Shown in pieces: positions 7,330 to 13,868 of a stretch of DNA of 38,194 nt. A model generated the notes under the pieces. It had not been told where the DNA came from. It made no database searches and was given only the letters and a program-made list of their open reading frames with translations. Position 1 is the first letter of the stretch. Each line of letters starts with the position of its first letter. A program made the position numbers and the translations under genes. The stretch is from Clostridia bacterium (lineage in GTDB: Bacteria > Bacillota_A > Clostridia > Christensenellales > Aristaeellaceae), in contig JAGBBE010000155.1 of NCBI GenBank assembly GCA_017938645.1, forward strand, positions 1 to 38,194, written 5' to 3'.

Positions 7330-7746
7330 ATGCCCATGATGTATGTCCCCGACGATATGGCCCATCAGGTGCAGATGCAGGTACACCAGCGCAGCATTCC
7401 CCAGCCCATGAACAGGCAGCAGCCCATGATGCAGCAGCCTCAGCCGCAGAGCGGCCCGGACTGGGTGCGCGTGCCCAACCTGCAGCAGGTGGAGCAGGTA
7501 ACGGTCCTGCCCGGGCAGACCGCATGGATTATGGTGCAGAGTGAGCCGGTTTTCGCCGTTCGCACCGCAGATCAGGTGGGCCTGATCCACACGGAATACT
7601 ACCGATTCGAGCGTTTTGACCCCGCAGCGGCCAGACAGGAGGCACAGCAGAACGCCGTAAGCGCAGAGAGCTTCGAGCAGCTGGTGCAGCGTGTGGCACG
7701 GATGGAGGAACGCTTTGCCGCTGAAGGAAGGGAGGATGTAGGTTGA
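7330..7746 (+). CDS. Unknown-function phage protein, Met/Gln-rich N-terminus (cassette gene 1)
   Basis: ATG 7330 follows a strong GGAGGTGA at 7316-7323. Upstream in-frame codons would run through the terminator region and are rejected. The 138-residue product has a disordered Met, Gln and Pro-rich stretch (about residues 10-45), then a compact beta domain (VPNLQQVEQVTVLPGQTAWI, VFAVRTADQVGLIHTEYYRF), and a C-terminal helix (AESFEQLVQRVARMEERFAA). It is the first gene of an unknown six-gene cassette. A structural or scaffold role is possible, but no family function is known to me. Confidence 0.65.
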   Translation: MPMMYVPDDMAHQVQMQVHQRSIPQPMNRQQPMMQQPQPQSGPDWVRVPNLQQVEQVTVLPGQTAWIMVQSEPVFAVRTADQVGLIHTEYYRFERFDPAAARQEAQQNAVSAESFEQLVQRVARMEERFAAEGREDVG

Positions 7747-7961
7747 GCAATCCGCTTTTTGGCAAGGCCAACGGGAAAGGACAGATTCCCATCAACCGCA
7801 GAACGGTGCTGGATCAGCTGCAAAGCTTTGCCAGCCAGATCAGCGGAGATCCCCGGCAGATGGTACAGCAGATTGTGCAGGAGCGCGGGGTATCGCAGGA
7901 AGAGCTGAACCGCGTTGTGCAGGGAGCGCAGAGCTTCATGCAGCAGTTCGGACTGAAATGA
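7743..7961 (+). CDS. Small helical phage protein (cassette gene 2)
   Basis: The start is TTG 7743, overlapping the preceding stop by four bases, with GGAGG about seven bases upstream. The 72-residue product begins with a short basic tail, then is mostly helical (LDQLQSFASQISGDPRQMVQ, SQEELNRVVQGAQSFMQQF). The pattern of a repeated small helical unit rich in Gln and Met is typical of small phage helper proteins. Function is unknown. It is translationally coupled to gene 1 of the cassette. Confidence 0.6.
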   Translation: MSNPLFGKANGKGQIPINRRTVLDQLQSFASQISGDPRQMVQQIVQERGVSQEELNRVVQGAQSFMQQFGLK

Positions 7962-7964
7962 CGG

Positions 7965-7994
7965 TTTCAACGGGCGCGCGCGGCCCGCTTGAAA
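7965..7994 (+). other. Intercistronic hairpin
   Basis: TTTCAA plus CGGGC (7965-7975) pairs with GCCCG, a bulged C, and TTGAAA (7983-7994) around a 7-base GC loop. No T run follows, so it is more likely an mRNA stability or processing element between cassette genes 2 and 3 than a terminator. Confidence 0.5.
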
Positions 7995-8019
7995 TAAATA
8001 TTGAAAATGAGGTGATCAG

Positions 8020-8790
8020 ATGAACGACTTTGCAACTGGCTATGCGATTGGACAGAACGACGGCAGGGGCAGCGGAGGCGGCTTTGGTGACTTTGGCGGC
8101 GGCTGGCTGTGGATCATCGTGCTGTTTGCACTGATGTTCGGCGGCTTTGGCTTTGGCGGCCTGGGCGGCTTTGGCTTTGGCGGAGGCGGCGCAGGCCTGC
8201 AGGGCATGGCGACCCGCGCGGACATCACTGCCGGCTTCCAGTTCCAGGAGCTGCAGAACGCCGTGCGCGGTATTGAACGCGGCATCACGGACGCTACCTA
8301 TGCCCTCAACAACACGGTCGTCAGCGGCTTCCACGGCGTGGAGCGCAGCGTGTGCGACCTGAGCAGGCAGATTTCTGAGTGCTGCTGCGACAACAGGGCC
8401 GCTCTTGCAGACCTGAAGTATGCGGCTGCGCAGGAGAGCTGCGACACCCGCAACCTGATCCAGAACGTGGCCCGCGACATCACCGACAATGCCAACGCCA
8501 ACGCCAGGGACCTGAAGGACTTCCTGGTTGCGGAAAAGATGGCGGCAAAGGATGCGCGCATTGCACAGCTGGAGAGCCAGAACATGTTCAACGAGCAGAC
8601 GAGCATGTTCCGCGCCATGCTGGACGCATCCCGCGCTGAGATCCTGCGCCGGACCGGCTACGAGTATCCCACCCCGTCCTATCTGGTGCAGCCCCCGACT
8701 CCGCTCAACTTCCCCACCAATGGCTGCGGCCAGGTGCAGTTTGGCGGCAACGGCTGGGGCAACTGCGGAAACCCCTGCCCGTGCGGCTGA
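8020..8790 (+). CDS. Gly-rich membrane protein with coiled coil and Cys cluster (cassette gene 3)
   Basis: A GAGGTGATC site precedes ATG 8020. The 256-residue product has a Gly/Phe-rich N-terminus surrounding one hydrophobic segment (GGWLWIIVLFALMFGGFGFG, about residues 27-46). A long helical region follows (TAGFQFQELQNAVRGIERGI) with a conserved-looking Cys cluster (SVCDLSRQISECCCDN, about 112-127). A second coiled coil (about 150-195) leads to a Pro/Gly/Cys-rich end (NCGNPCPCG). I recall related GF.GV...CCC proteins in phages of gut Clostridia, all without function. It may be membrane-inserted and disulphide-linked or metal-binding, as inference. Confidence 0.7.
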   Translation: MNDFATGYAIGQNDGRGSGGGFGDFGGGWLWIIVLFALMFGGFGFGGLGGFGFGGGGAGLQGMATRADITAGFQFQELQNAVRGIERGITDATYALNNTVVSGFHGVERSVCDLSRQISECCCDNRAALADLKYAAAQESCDTRNLIQNVARDITDNANANARDLKDFLVAEKMAAKDARIAQLESQNMFNEQTSMFRAMLDASRAEILRRTGYEYPTPSYLVQPPTPLNFPTNGCGQVQFGGNGWGNCGNPCPCG

Positions 8791-8825
8791 CGGCATGAGA
8801 TTCCCCAGTGATGGGTGATTTGATC

Positions 8826-8851
8826 GGGGCGGCGTGAAACACCGCCGCCCC
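8826..8851 (+). other. Intercistronic hairpin before cassette gene 4
   Basis: GGGGCGGCG (8826-8834) pairs perfectly with CGCCGCCCC (8843-8851) around an 8-base loop, and no T run follows. It sits 17 bases upstream of the 8869 start, next to its ribosome site, and could tune expression within the cassette. Confidence 0.5.
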
Positions 8852-8868
8852 TGAAAGGAGCTGAAGCA

Positions 8869-9090
8869 ATGAAAGAAAAGCTGATGGCCAAGGCAAACGA
8901 GCACATCAACCGTCTGCTGGAAAAGCCGGAACTGACCAACGAGGAATATCACATTATCCATGAGCGTCTGCGGGAGATCAGGTGGGCGGAGGAAGAGGCA
9001 GCGCGTAATCTGGGCTTCGAAAAACGCATGAACCAGATCATGGCCGCTGCCACCATGGCAACCGGAGGAGGTGGTATGTGTGCGCAGTAA
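8869..9090 (+). CDS. Small helical protein, Cys near C-terminus (cassette gene 4)
   Basis: AAAGGAG lies nine bases before ATG 8869. The 73-residue product is almost entirely helical and charged (MKEKLMAKANEHINRLLEKP, NEEYHIIHERLREIRWAEEE) and ends in a Gly-rich MCAQ. It overlaps the next gene by 11 bases. The length and heptad-like spacing suggest a coiled-coil partner for another cassette product. The family is not recognised. Confidence 0.6.
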   Translation: MKEKLMAKANEHINRLLEKPELTNEEYHIIHERLREIRWAEEEAARNLGFEKRMNQIMAAATMATGGGGMCAQ

Positions 9091-9487
9091 CTGCAATCGA
9101 AACTGCCAGCTTTGCAAAAACCTTGTATTTTCGCAGGGCATCACCTTCGCAGACGGAACGCTGACCATCAATCTCCCCGCTGGGAGCTATGACGCCGGCC
9201 AGCACGTATGCATCGTGCTGACGCAGACCATCCCGGCAGAGTCCACCATCGTCGCGCCGGTGGTGATCACCGTCGGCACCGGCACAGCGACCTATCCACT
9301 GACGAACCGCTGCTGCGCACAGCTGACAGCATGCGCCCTGCGGACGCGCCGTGTGTACCCGACGACCGTCGTCACTACACCCACCGGCGGCTCCTTCCGC
9401 CTGAACGGGGACGGTGCATGCGCTCCTGTGTACAACCTGCCGGCTCTTGACGGTACCGTGCCTGCAACTGGGGGTGCTGCTGGATGA
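9080..9487 (+). CDS. Cys-rich beta-domain protein (cassette gene 5)
   Basis: GTG 9080 is preferred because GGAGGAGGT at 9064-9072 is seven bases upstream; an in-frame GTG at 9071 overlaps that site. The 135-residue product starts MRSNCNRNCQLCKNLVFSQG, with three Cys spaced like a metal or disulphide knot. A beta-rich domain follows (FADGTLTINLPAGSYDAGQH, IPAESTIVAPVVITVGTGTA) with further CC and AC motifs. I recall the same architecture in phages of gut Clostridia next to homologues of gene 3. A surface or assembly protein is plausible; function is unknown. Confidence 0.65.
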   Translation: MRSNCNRNCQLCKNLVFSQGITFADGTLTINLPAGSYDAGQHVCIVLTQTIPAESTIVAPVVITVGTGTATYPLTNRCCAQLTACALRTRRVYPTTVVTTPTGGSFRLNGDGACAPVYNLPALDGTVPATGGAAG

Positions 9488-10251
9488 AACCCGGAATGAG
9501 AATGTATCTGCTCAACAGGCCTGATGGATCCGGCGGCGAAGAGAGCCGCGAGGATTGGGGCAACCGCCGTCGGCAGCCTACCCATTACACCGGCAGCGGC
9601 ATGCACGAGGACTGGCCGGAAGAAACAGAAATGCGCCGCCGCAGAGACGAAAAAGGCCGTTTCATGATGGATGATGACGATATGCCGGAAGACGCACGAT
9701 CCTATGAGGCGCGTCCTGAGTACCAGCCTCACCGCAATGAATACGGAAGAGTTGAAAGCCGGTATATGCCGTCTTATCCGATTATCCAGAAGCCGAGCGG
9801 CGGGCTGTATGACGGCGGAGGCGGTCTCGGTTTTGGCACCCGCAGCCATTATGGCACTGAGAAAAATGACCGCCGGCAGACTGCACGCGTGGGTGGGACG
9901 ATGTGGATGGAGCCGGAAGAAAACGAGCCGATGGTGCTGGACAAAAAGACGGCTGAAAAATGGGTGCAGAGTATGCATGGCGAGGACGCCGAAAGGCCAA
10001 GCGGCGGGCGCTGGACCATGGAAGAGCTCAAGCCTATGGCACAAAAATTCGGTATCGAGCCGGATACAGAAAAGTTTCTGGAATTCTGGGTGATGACCAA
10101 TGCCTTCTACAACGACTTCTGTGAGGTGGCCAAAAAGAATGGCATCACCAGCCCGGAGTTCTACGGCATGATGGCCATTGCCTGGATGAAGGACAAGGAC
10201 GCCATGCCGGGGAAAACCGCCCGATACTACAAGTATATAGTGCAGAAGTAA
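9484..10251 (+). CDS. Unknown phage protein with disordered N-terminus and conserved helical C-terminus (cassette gene 6)
   Basis: The 255-residue ORF overlaps the preceding stop by four bases. Residues 1 to about 150 are low-complexity and rich in Arg, Asp, Gly and Tyr. Residues 156-255 form a helical domain (LDKKTAEKWVQSMHGEDAER, MAQKFGIEPDTEKFLEFWVM, AIAWMKDKDAMPGKTARYYK). I recall this C-terminal pattern (possibly the family catalogued as DUF7841) from prophages of gut Clostridia. No enzymatic motif is visible. It ends the cassette just before a terminator. Confidence 0.65.
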   Translation: MKPGMRMYLLNRPDGSGGEESREDWGNRRRQPTHYTGSGMHEDWPEETEMRRRRDEKGRFMMDDDDMPEDARSYEARPEYQPHRNEYGRVESRYMPSYPIIQKPSGGLYDGGGGLGFGTRSHYGTEKNDRRQTARVGGTMWMEPEENEPMVLDKKTAEKWVQSMHGEDAERPSGGRWTMEELKPMAQKFGIEPDTEKFLEFWVMTNAFYNDFCEVAKKNGITSPEFYGMMAIAWMKDKDAMPGKTARYYKYIVQK

Positions 10252-10276
10252 CAATCCGTGAATAGCGGATAGTTCG

Positions 10277-10301
10277 CCCGCCCGAAATGGGCGGGTTTTT
10301 T
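10277..10301 (+). terminator. Rho-independent terminator of the unknown cassette
   Basis: CCCGCCC (10277-10283) pairs with GGGCGGG (10289-10295) around GAAAT, followed by six T. It lies 26 bases after the stop of cassette gene 6 and closes the rightward transcript ahead of the convergent integrase operon. Confidence 0.88.
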
Positions 10302-10310
10302 ATAAAAATG

Positions 10311-10364
10311 TGTGAGGGTATGATGTTGTGGCGTATGTATCCGCCACAACATCATACCCTCACA
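10311..10364. repeat. Perfect 23-bp inverted repeat, attP or terminator candidate
   Basis: Bases 10311-10333 are the exact reverse complement of 10342-10364, with the 8-base spacer TATGTATC between. The element sits 17 bases beyond the integrase stop codon, in the convergent gap. On the minus strand it is followed by five T (10305-10309), so it could terminate integrase transcription. Its length, symmetry, non-palindromic centre and place beside a large serine integrase also make it a candidate attachment site. Which of these is true cannot be decided from this window. Confidence 0.6.
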
Positions 10365-10381
10365 GCGAAAAATAAAAAAAA

Positions 10382-11947
10382 TCACTTTTTTATCAACGGG
10401 AAAACGTCAATGAAAAACTCCGCAGGATCCGAGTACACATGGCCTTTGATGATAACGCCCTTCTTTTGCTTGAAATACCGGACGGACGATATGCAGGATT
10501 TGAGCATATCGTTTTTTTCTTGGGGACTGGCGGTAGGATACGCCTCCAACAAATGCACGATAGCAGGTGCAAGCTCCTGCGGCGTGGCGTATACTGGCCG
10601 GGCGGCCAGACGGGCGCGCTCTTCCGCCATAGAACGTTCCAGCTCATCAAGGCGGGATTGAAGCTTGCCAAAGCGCGCACGGTACTGTTCCACACTGTAG
10701 ACGCCCTGCTCCAGCAGATCCTGCAGACGGTCAACCTGTCCGCGCACTTTTTGCTGTTCTGCCTCAAGCGTTTCAATGGCGGAAATTAGCGACGCATGCT
10801 CTTTGGCAGCAGGAGAAGCCAGCTGCCCGGGATCGTCCAGCCAGCTGCGCAGGGCAGAAAGCACGGCTTCCTCAATAGGTTCTCGATAGCTTTGCACGGT
10901 AGGGCATCCGCGCGTGCGGCATTTGAGAATAGCGGGCTGCCGACCGCACTCTGGCAGATGGCTCATGACGTGCCCGCACCACCCGCAGACCACAAGCCCG
11001 GCCAGCGGATTGGCCAGCGGAGCACCCTTTCGGACAGGAAGATGCTTTTGATAGCCGTGCAGCTTGTTTTGGATGGCGTCAAACATTTCCTGCGGCCAGA
11101 TAGCCTGATGCATCCCCTTGCGCAGTTTGCAATCGTTGTTGATGACGCGGCGCTTTGAGTAGCCGGTCAGGCTGAGATCCTTTTCAATCTTTTCATACCC
11201 ATAACGGATCCAGCCCGCATAGACGGGGTTGCGGAGCATGTTGTAAATCCTGCTGGCGGTCCACCGCTTGGCGTTCTGACCGGGCGGTACGCCCATGTCA
11301 GTAAGCCGGGAAGCAATGGCCGTCAGGCCCATCGGCTCGCCGTCCATGCCGTAGAGGTACCATGAGCCGATCTGATAAACAACGCGCGCTTCCTCCTCGT
11401 GAATCATGAGGCTGTAGCCGCGCTGATCCGGCAGCTTGTACTTTCGGTAACCGTAGGCAGCGTGGGTGCCGACAAATTTGCCTTCATCGGTGGAACGTTC
11501 GCGGCCCGCCTGCTGACGCTGGGTGCTGATTTTGTATTCCTGCCGGGCAAGAAACAGCGAAAACTCCACGGACTGCTCGTCCATAGCGTTGCCGCGCGGA
11601 TTGTATACGCGCTCCGGCGTGATGATCAGCGCGCCGGTGACCATGAAAACGCGCTGTATGGTGCCCTGGTCAGCGGTATCACCGCGCGCAAGACGGTCAA
11701 TGGCGGCGACGTACACGCCCTCCCACTTGCCGGCAATCATATCATTGAGCATCTGCTGACATTGTGGGCGATCCTGAATGGCGTCCGCGCCGGAGACGAC
11801 TTCACGGTAGATCTGCCCGATCACATGATGGTTGCGCTGGGCAAGATCTGTAAGGATGGAATGATGACGGGCGAGCGTGTCTTCTCCCGTGGTGTGCTCC
11901 AATTCGAGATCACGGCGCGACTTACGCAGATACATGCAGTATGCCAT
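10382..11947 (-). CDS. int: Large serine recombinase (phage integrase)
   Basis: The 521-residue protein begins MAYCMYLRKSRRD: Ser10 in YLRKS is the expected nucleophile of the resolvase domain (residues 1-150), and AIDRLARGD (82-90) carries the conserved Arg pair. A recombinase domain follows (about 160-300). A zinc-ribbon comes next, with Cys321, Cys324, Cys343 and Cys348 (CGWCG, CRTRGC), then a coiled coil near 375-447. This is the standard layout of serine integrases that join attP to attB. Its GAGGTG site lies in the 9-base gap after the upstream XRE gene, so the two form one leftward operon. No excision factor is recognisable. Confidence 0.93.
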   Translation of the reverse strand: MAYCMYLRKSRRDLELEHTTGEDTLARHHSILTDLAQRNHHVIGQIYREVVSGADAIQDRPQCQQMLNDMIAGKWEGVYVAAIDRLARGDTADQGTIQRVFMVTGALIITPERVYNPRGNAMDEQSVEFSLFLARQEYKISTQRQQAGRERSTDEGKFVGTHAAYGYRKYKLPDQRGYSLMIHEEEARVVYQIGSWYLYGMDGEPMGLTAIASRLTDMGVPPGQNAKRWTASRIYNMLRNPVYAGWIRYGYEKIEKDLSLTGYSKRRVINNDCKLRKGMHQAIWPQEMFDAIQNKLHGYQKHLPVRKGAPLANPLAGLVVCGWCGHVMSHLPECGRQPAILKCRTRGCPTVQSYREPIEEAVLSALRSWLDDPGQLASPAAKEHASLISAIETLEAEQQKVRGQVDRLQDLLEQGVYSVEQYRARFGKLQSRLDELERSMAEERARLAARPVYATPQELAPAIVHLLEAYPTASPQEKNDMLKSCISSVRYFKQKKGVIIKGHVYSDPAEFFIDVFPLIKK

Positions 11948-11956
11948 AAAAACACC

Positions 11957-12556
11957 TCATCCAAAACGGCCAATGATGCCAAGGCTCTGGGCATAGCGAA
12001 TCAGGCCGGCGTCGGGGTGAGTGAGATCCCATATGAGCCAGCCGCAGATAACGGCGGTCAGCACACAGGCCATGACGCACCACATGGTACGGCCTTTTCG
12101 GACGTCTGCAAGATGCTCGTCACGGGCTTTGCTTTCTGCGCGGTGGGCATCAATAAGCGCCTGTGTCTCACGATCGTGTGCAGCCTGCAGGGCTTCCATT
12201 TCACGCTTGTGAACGGCCTTCATACCTTCCACAAAAGCATTTGCGTCATACTGGGAAGGAACGGCAGGCTGTTGAATTTGAATGGAGGTAATGTTCTGCT
12301 GATTGCTGACGGACGAATCAGCTGAAGCACCTATTCCGAACACTTCATCCAATGAACCGCCGACGGCGTGAACCAGACGCGCAGCGATGTCAATTTTGAC
12401 GCTGTCGACTTTTTTATAATAAATATTGTTGATGGTATTTTCAGTGACATTGGCCAGTTCTGCATATTGCCGAACCGTAAGCCCTGCGGCCTTTTGGCGG
12501 CTTTTCATGTACTCGATCAGGTGGTCAATACTATCATTTTGTAACACTTTTGGCAC
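11957..12556 (-). CDS. Membrane-anchored XRE-family regulator
   Basis: The 199-residue product has an N-terminal XRE-type HTH (about residues 13-73: TVRQYAELANVTENTINNIY, VGGSLDEVFG). A Gln/Ser-rich linker follows, then a charged coiled coil (105-153), a single hydrophobic helix (WCVMACVLTAVICGWLIW, 159-176) and a short tail. DNA-binding repressors are normally soluble, so the predicted membrane tether is unusual. It is first in a leftward operon with the integrase and has a promoter candidate at 12677-12705. It could couple membrane state to integrase expression, which is inference. Confidence 0.8.
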   Translation of the reverse strand: MPKVLQNDSIDHLIEYMKSRQKAAGLTVRQYAELANVTENTINNIYYKKVDSVKIDIAARLVHAVGGSLDEVFGIGASADSSVSNQQNITSIQIQQPAVPSQYDANAFVEGMKAVHKREMEALQAAHDRETQALIDAHRAESKARDEHLADVRKGRTMWCVMACVLTAVICGWLIWDLTHPDAGLIRYAQSLGIIGRFG

Positions 12557-12597
12557 TCCTTACAATGGATTTGTAGGGGGGTCAGCAACACTGGTTA

Positions 12598-12626
12598 TTG
12601 ATGGTAACGAGATTGTAGGTTATTCT
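12598..12626 (+). promoter_or_regulatory. Possible rightward promoter and operator region
   Basis: TTGATG (12598-12603) and TATTCT (12621-12626) are separated by 17 bases. They match consensus at only four of six positions each. An imperfect GTTA/TAAC repeat (12594-12597/12605-12608) overlaps it. It could drive the 40-residue gene at 12710. Confidence 0.3.
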
Positions 12627-12676
12627 TGAGACACACCAAGGGGAACACCGGGGATTAGCTAAAGAAATTTGATATC

Positions 12677-12705
12677 ATCATACCACAAAAAGCAAAGGAG
12701 TGCAA
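12677..12705 (-). promoter_or_regulatory. Leftward promoter candidate for the XRE-integrase operon
   Basis: Read on the minus strand, TTGCAC (12705-12700) and TATGAT (12682-12677) are 17 bases apart, a good sigma-A-type pair. Transcription would leave a leader of about 115 bases before the XRE start at 12556. The -35 overlaps the ribosome site of the divergent small gene at 12710. Confidence 0.5.
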
Positions 12706-12709
12706 ATGC

Positions 12710-12832
12710 ATGGATAAGCAGACGGCCATTATCAACATGATTTCCAAGATGGACCCTGAGCGCGACAGCGGCCTGCTGGACCGACTGTACGACATTGTAA
12801 AGCGCATGTATCGCAGAGGCGCCAGAAAGTAA
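12710..12832 (+). CDS. Small protein, 40 aa, divergent from integrase operon
   Basis: ATG 12710 lies nine bases after AAAGGAG; the ATG at 12706 stops after three codons. The product MDKQTAIINMISKMDPERDS continues as an amphipathic helix ending in a basic MYRRGARK. It resembles the next small gene in size and hydrophobic pattern (ALLRYINDSDLSNLLWMV versus GLLDRLYDIVKRMY). The role is unknown. Small divergent genes beside serine integrases can be excision factors or regulators. Confidence 0.5.
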   Translation: MDKQTAIINMISKMDPERDSGLLDRLYDIVKRMYRRGARK

Positions 12833-12859
12833 AAGAACAGAAAAAATACCGCGCAGGAC

Positions 12860-12888
12860 TGTACAAAGAGAACGTATGTTCCTATAAT
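12860..12888 (+). promoter_or_regulatory. Promoter with embedded LexA (SOS) box
   Basis: A perfect -10 TATAAT (12883-12888) lies 17 bases after TGTACA (12860-12865). Between them, 12870-12881 reads GAACGTATGTTC. This fits the core GAAC-RNRY-GTTC of the Gram-positive LexA consensus (CGAACRNRYGTTCG) at every specified position; only the outermost bases differ. LexA bound here would block the promoter, giving DNA-damage-induced expression of the 41-residue gene at 12936. Confidence 0.65.
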
Positions 12889-12935
12889 AAGAACAGAGAG
12901 ACCACTAAGCCCCGTAAAAACCATCAGGAGGAAAA

Positions 12936-13061
12936 ATGAAAAGACAGATCACGGAAAAGCAGATCAAAGCCCTGCTGCGGTACATCAATGACAGCGACCT
13001 GAGCAACCTGCTGTGGATGGTGCAGAAGTTTGCGGCGGAGGGAATGAACAAAGCTGGATAA
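12936..13061 (+). CDS. Small protein, 41 aa, likely SOS-controlled
   Basis: ATG 12936 follows AGGAGG by six bases. The 41-residue product (MKRQITEKQIKALLRYINDS, then DLSNLLWMVQKFAAEGMN) is a likely helical, basic-start protein. It stands alone between a promoter with a LexA box and a strong terminator. Placement beside the integrase operon makes it a candidate excision factor or antirepressor for prophage induction. That function is inferred from context only; no family is recognised. Confidence 0.6.
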   Translation: MKRQITEKQIKALLRYINDSDLSNLLWMVQKFAAEGMNKAG

Positions 13062-13072
13062 AACATGGAGCC

Positions 13073-13102
13073 ACGGGCGTGAAAAAACACGCCCGTTTAT
13101 TT
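13073..13102 (+). terminator. Rho-independent terminator
   Basis: ACGGGCGTG (13073-13081) pairs perfectly with CACGCCCGT (13088-13096) around six A, followed by TTATTT. It separates the SOS-type small gene from hicAB. The A loop and flanking bases may also allow weak termination in the other direction. Confidence 0.85.
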
Positions 13103-13115
13103 AAAAAGATCACAA

Positions 13116-13151
13116 ATACGTATTGACAATACGTATAAAATGTGATATATT
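13116..13151 (+). promoter_or_regulatory. hicAB promoter with palindromic operator
   Basis: TTGACA (13123-13128) and TATATT (13146-13151) are 17 bases apart. The -35 is at the centre of a perfect palindrome: ATACGTATTG (13116-13125), one A, CAATACGTAT (13127-13136). A ribbon-helix-helix antitoxin such as HicB is expected to bind such a site and repress its own operon. Confidence 0.75.
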
Positions 13152-13172
13152 ATATTCAGGAGGTGAGGGGAA

Positions 13173-13355
13173 GTGCCAATGAAGGCGCAGGAAGCGCTCA
13201 GGAGGCTGACGAGAGAAGGCTGGGTGGTGATGAGGCAGACAGGAAGCCACATTCAGCTGGTGAAAGACGGGAAGCGGCTGACGCTGCCGTACCACAGAGG
13301 AGACCTGAGCCCCGGCGTAGAGAGGGACATCAAACAGAAGGCGGGATGGGAATAA
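13173..13355 (+). CDS. hicA: HicA-type mRNA interferase toxin
   Basis: GTG 13173 is six bases after AGGAGGTGA; ATG 13179 is the alternative start. The 60-residue product (ALRRLTREGWVVMRQTGSHI, DGKRLTLPYHRGDLSPG) has the HicA double-stranded-RNA-binding-like fold pattern, with the catalytic His in GSHIQL. HicA toxins cleave mRNA and are neutralised by HicB. The partner follows 39 bases downstream. In a prophage this pair can stabilise lysogeny or act as abortive defence, which is inference. Confidence 0.88.
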   Translation: MPMKAQEALRRLTREGWVVMRQTGSHIQLVKDGKRLTLPYHRGDLSPGVERDIKQKAGWE

Positions 13356-13394
13356 CCATCCCGCCGCCCAAAACATACAGAGAGGTGAAAGACG

Positions 13395-13793
13395 ATGAGG
13401 AAAACCAAGTATACCTACAGCGCACGGTTTGAGCCCGAAGAGAACGGAGCCTACAGCGTGAGCTTTCCGGATTTGGACGGCTGCTATACTCAGGGCGCGA
13501 ATTATGAGGAAGCATATGCCAATGCTGTAGACGCGATGAGCCTGCACCTGTACGGGATGGAGGAGGACGGGGAGGCGATCCCGGAGGCGACAGTGCCGAC
13601 GCCCAGCGCCGAAGCGCTCAACGTGATGGTGACGGCATGGATGCCTCCTTTCCGGGAGGCCATGCGCAGCCAGAGCATTAAAAAGACGCTGACCATTCCT
13701 GCATGGCTCAACGCAGAGGCAGAGCGGCGCGGCGTGAATTTCTCCAAGCTGCTGCAGAGCGCGCTGAAAGACTACCTGAGACAGTATGATTGA
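13395..13793 (+). CDS. hicB: HicB-type antitoxin
   Basis: GAGAGGTGA lies before ATG 13395. The 132-residue product has the HicB partial RNase H-like domain (YSARFEPEENGAYSVSFPDL, DGCYTQGANYEEAYANAVDA) and a C-terminal ribbon-helix-helix (KKTLTIPAWLNAEAERRGVN, FSKLLQSALKDYL) that should bind the palindrome upstream of hicA. It neutralises HicA. Its length and two-domain layout match chromosomal and phage HicB proteins. Confidence 0.9.
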   Translation: MRKTKYTYSARFEPEENGAYSVSFPDLDGCYTQGANYEEAYANAVDAMSLHLYGMEEDGEAIPEATVPTPSAEALNVMVTAWMPPFREAMRSQSIKKTLTIPAWLNAEAERRGVNFSKLLQSALKDYLRQYD

Positions 13794-13803
13794 TGCACAG
13801 TAC

Positions 13804-13845
13804 AGCCCCGGACGCTTGACGCGGCCGGGGCTTTGCACGTATAAT
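13804..13845 (+). terminator. Terminator of hicAB overlapping a promoter
   Basis: AGCCCCGG (13804-13811) pairs with CCGGGGCT (13825-13832), followed by a short TTT. A promoter is embedded: TTGACG (13816-13821) lies in the loop and TATAAT (13840-13845) follows with an 18-base spacer. It should end hicAB transcription and start that of the secreted protein at 13869. Confidence 0.65.
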
Positions 13846-13868
13846 GGAGAAAAGGGAGGAAAATACAA

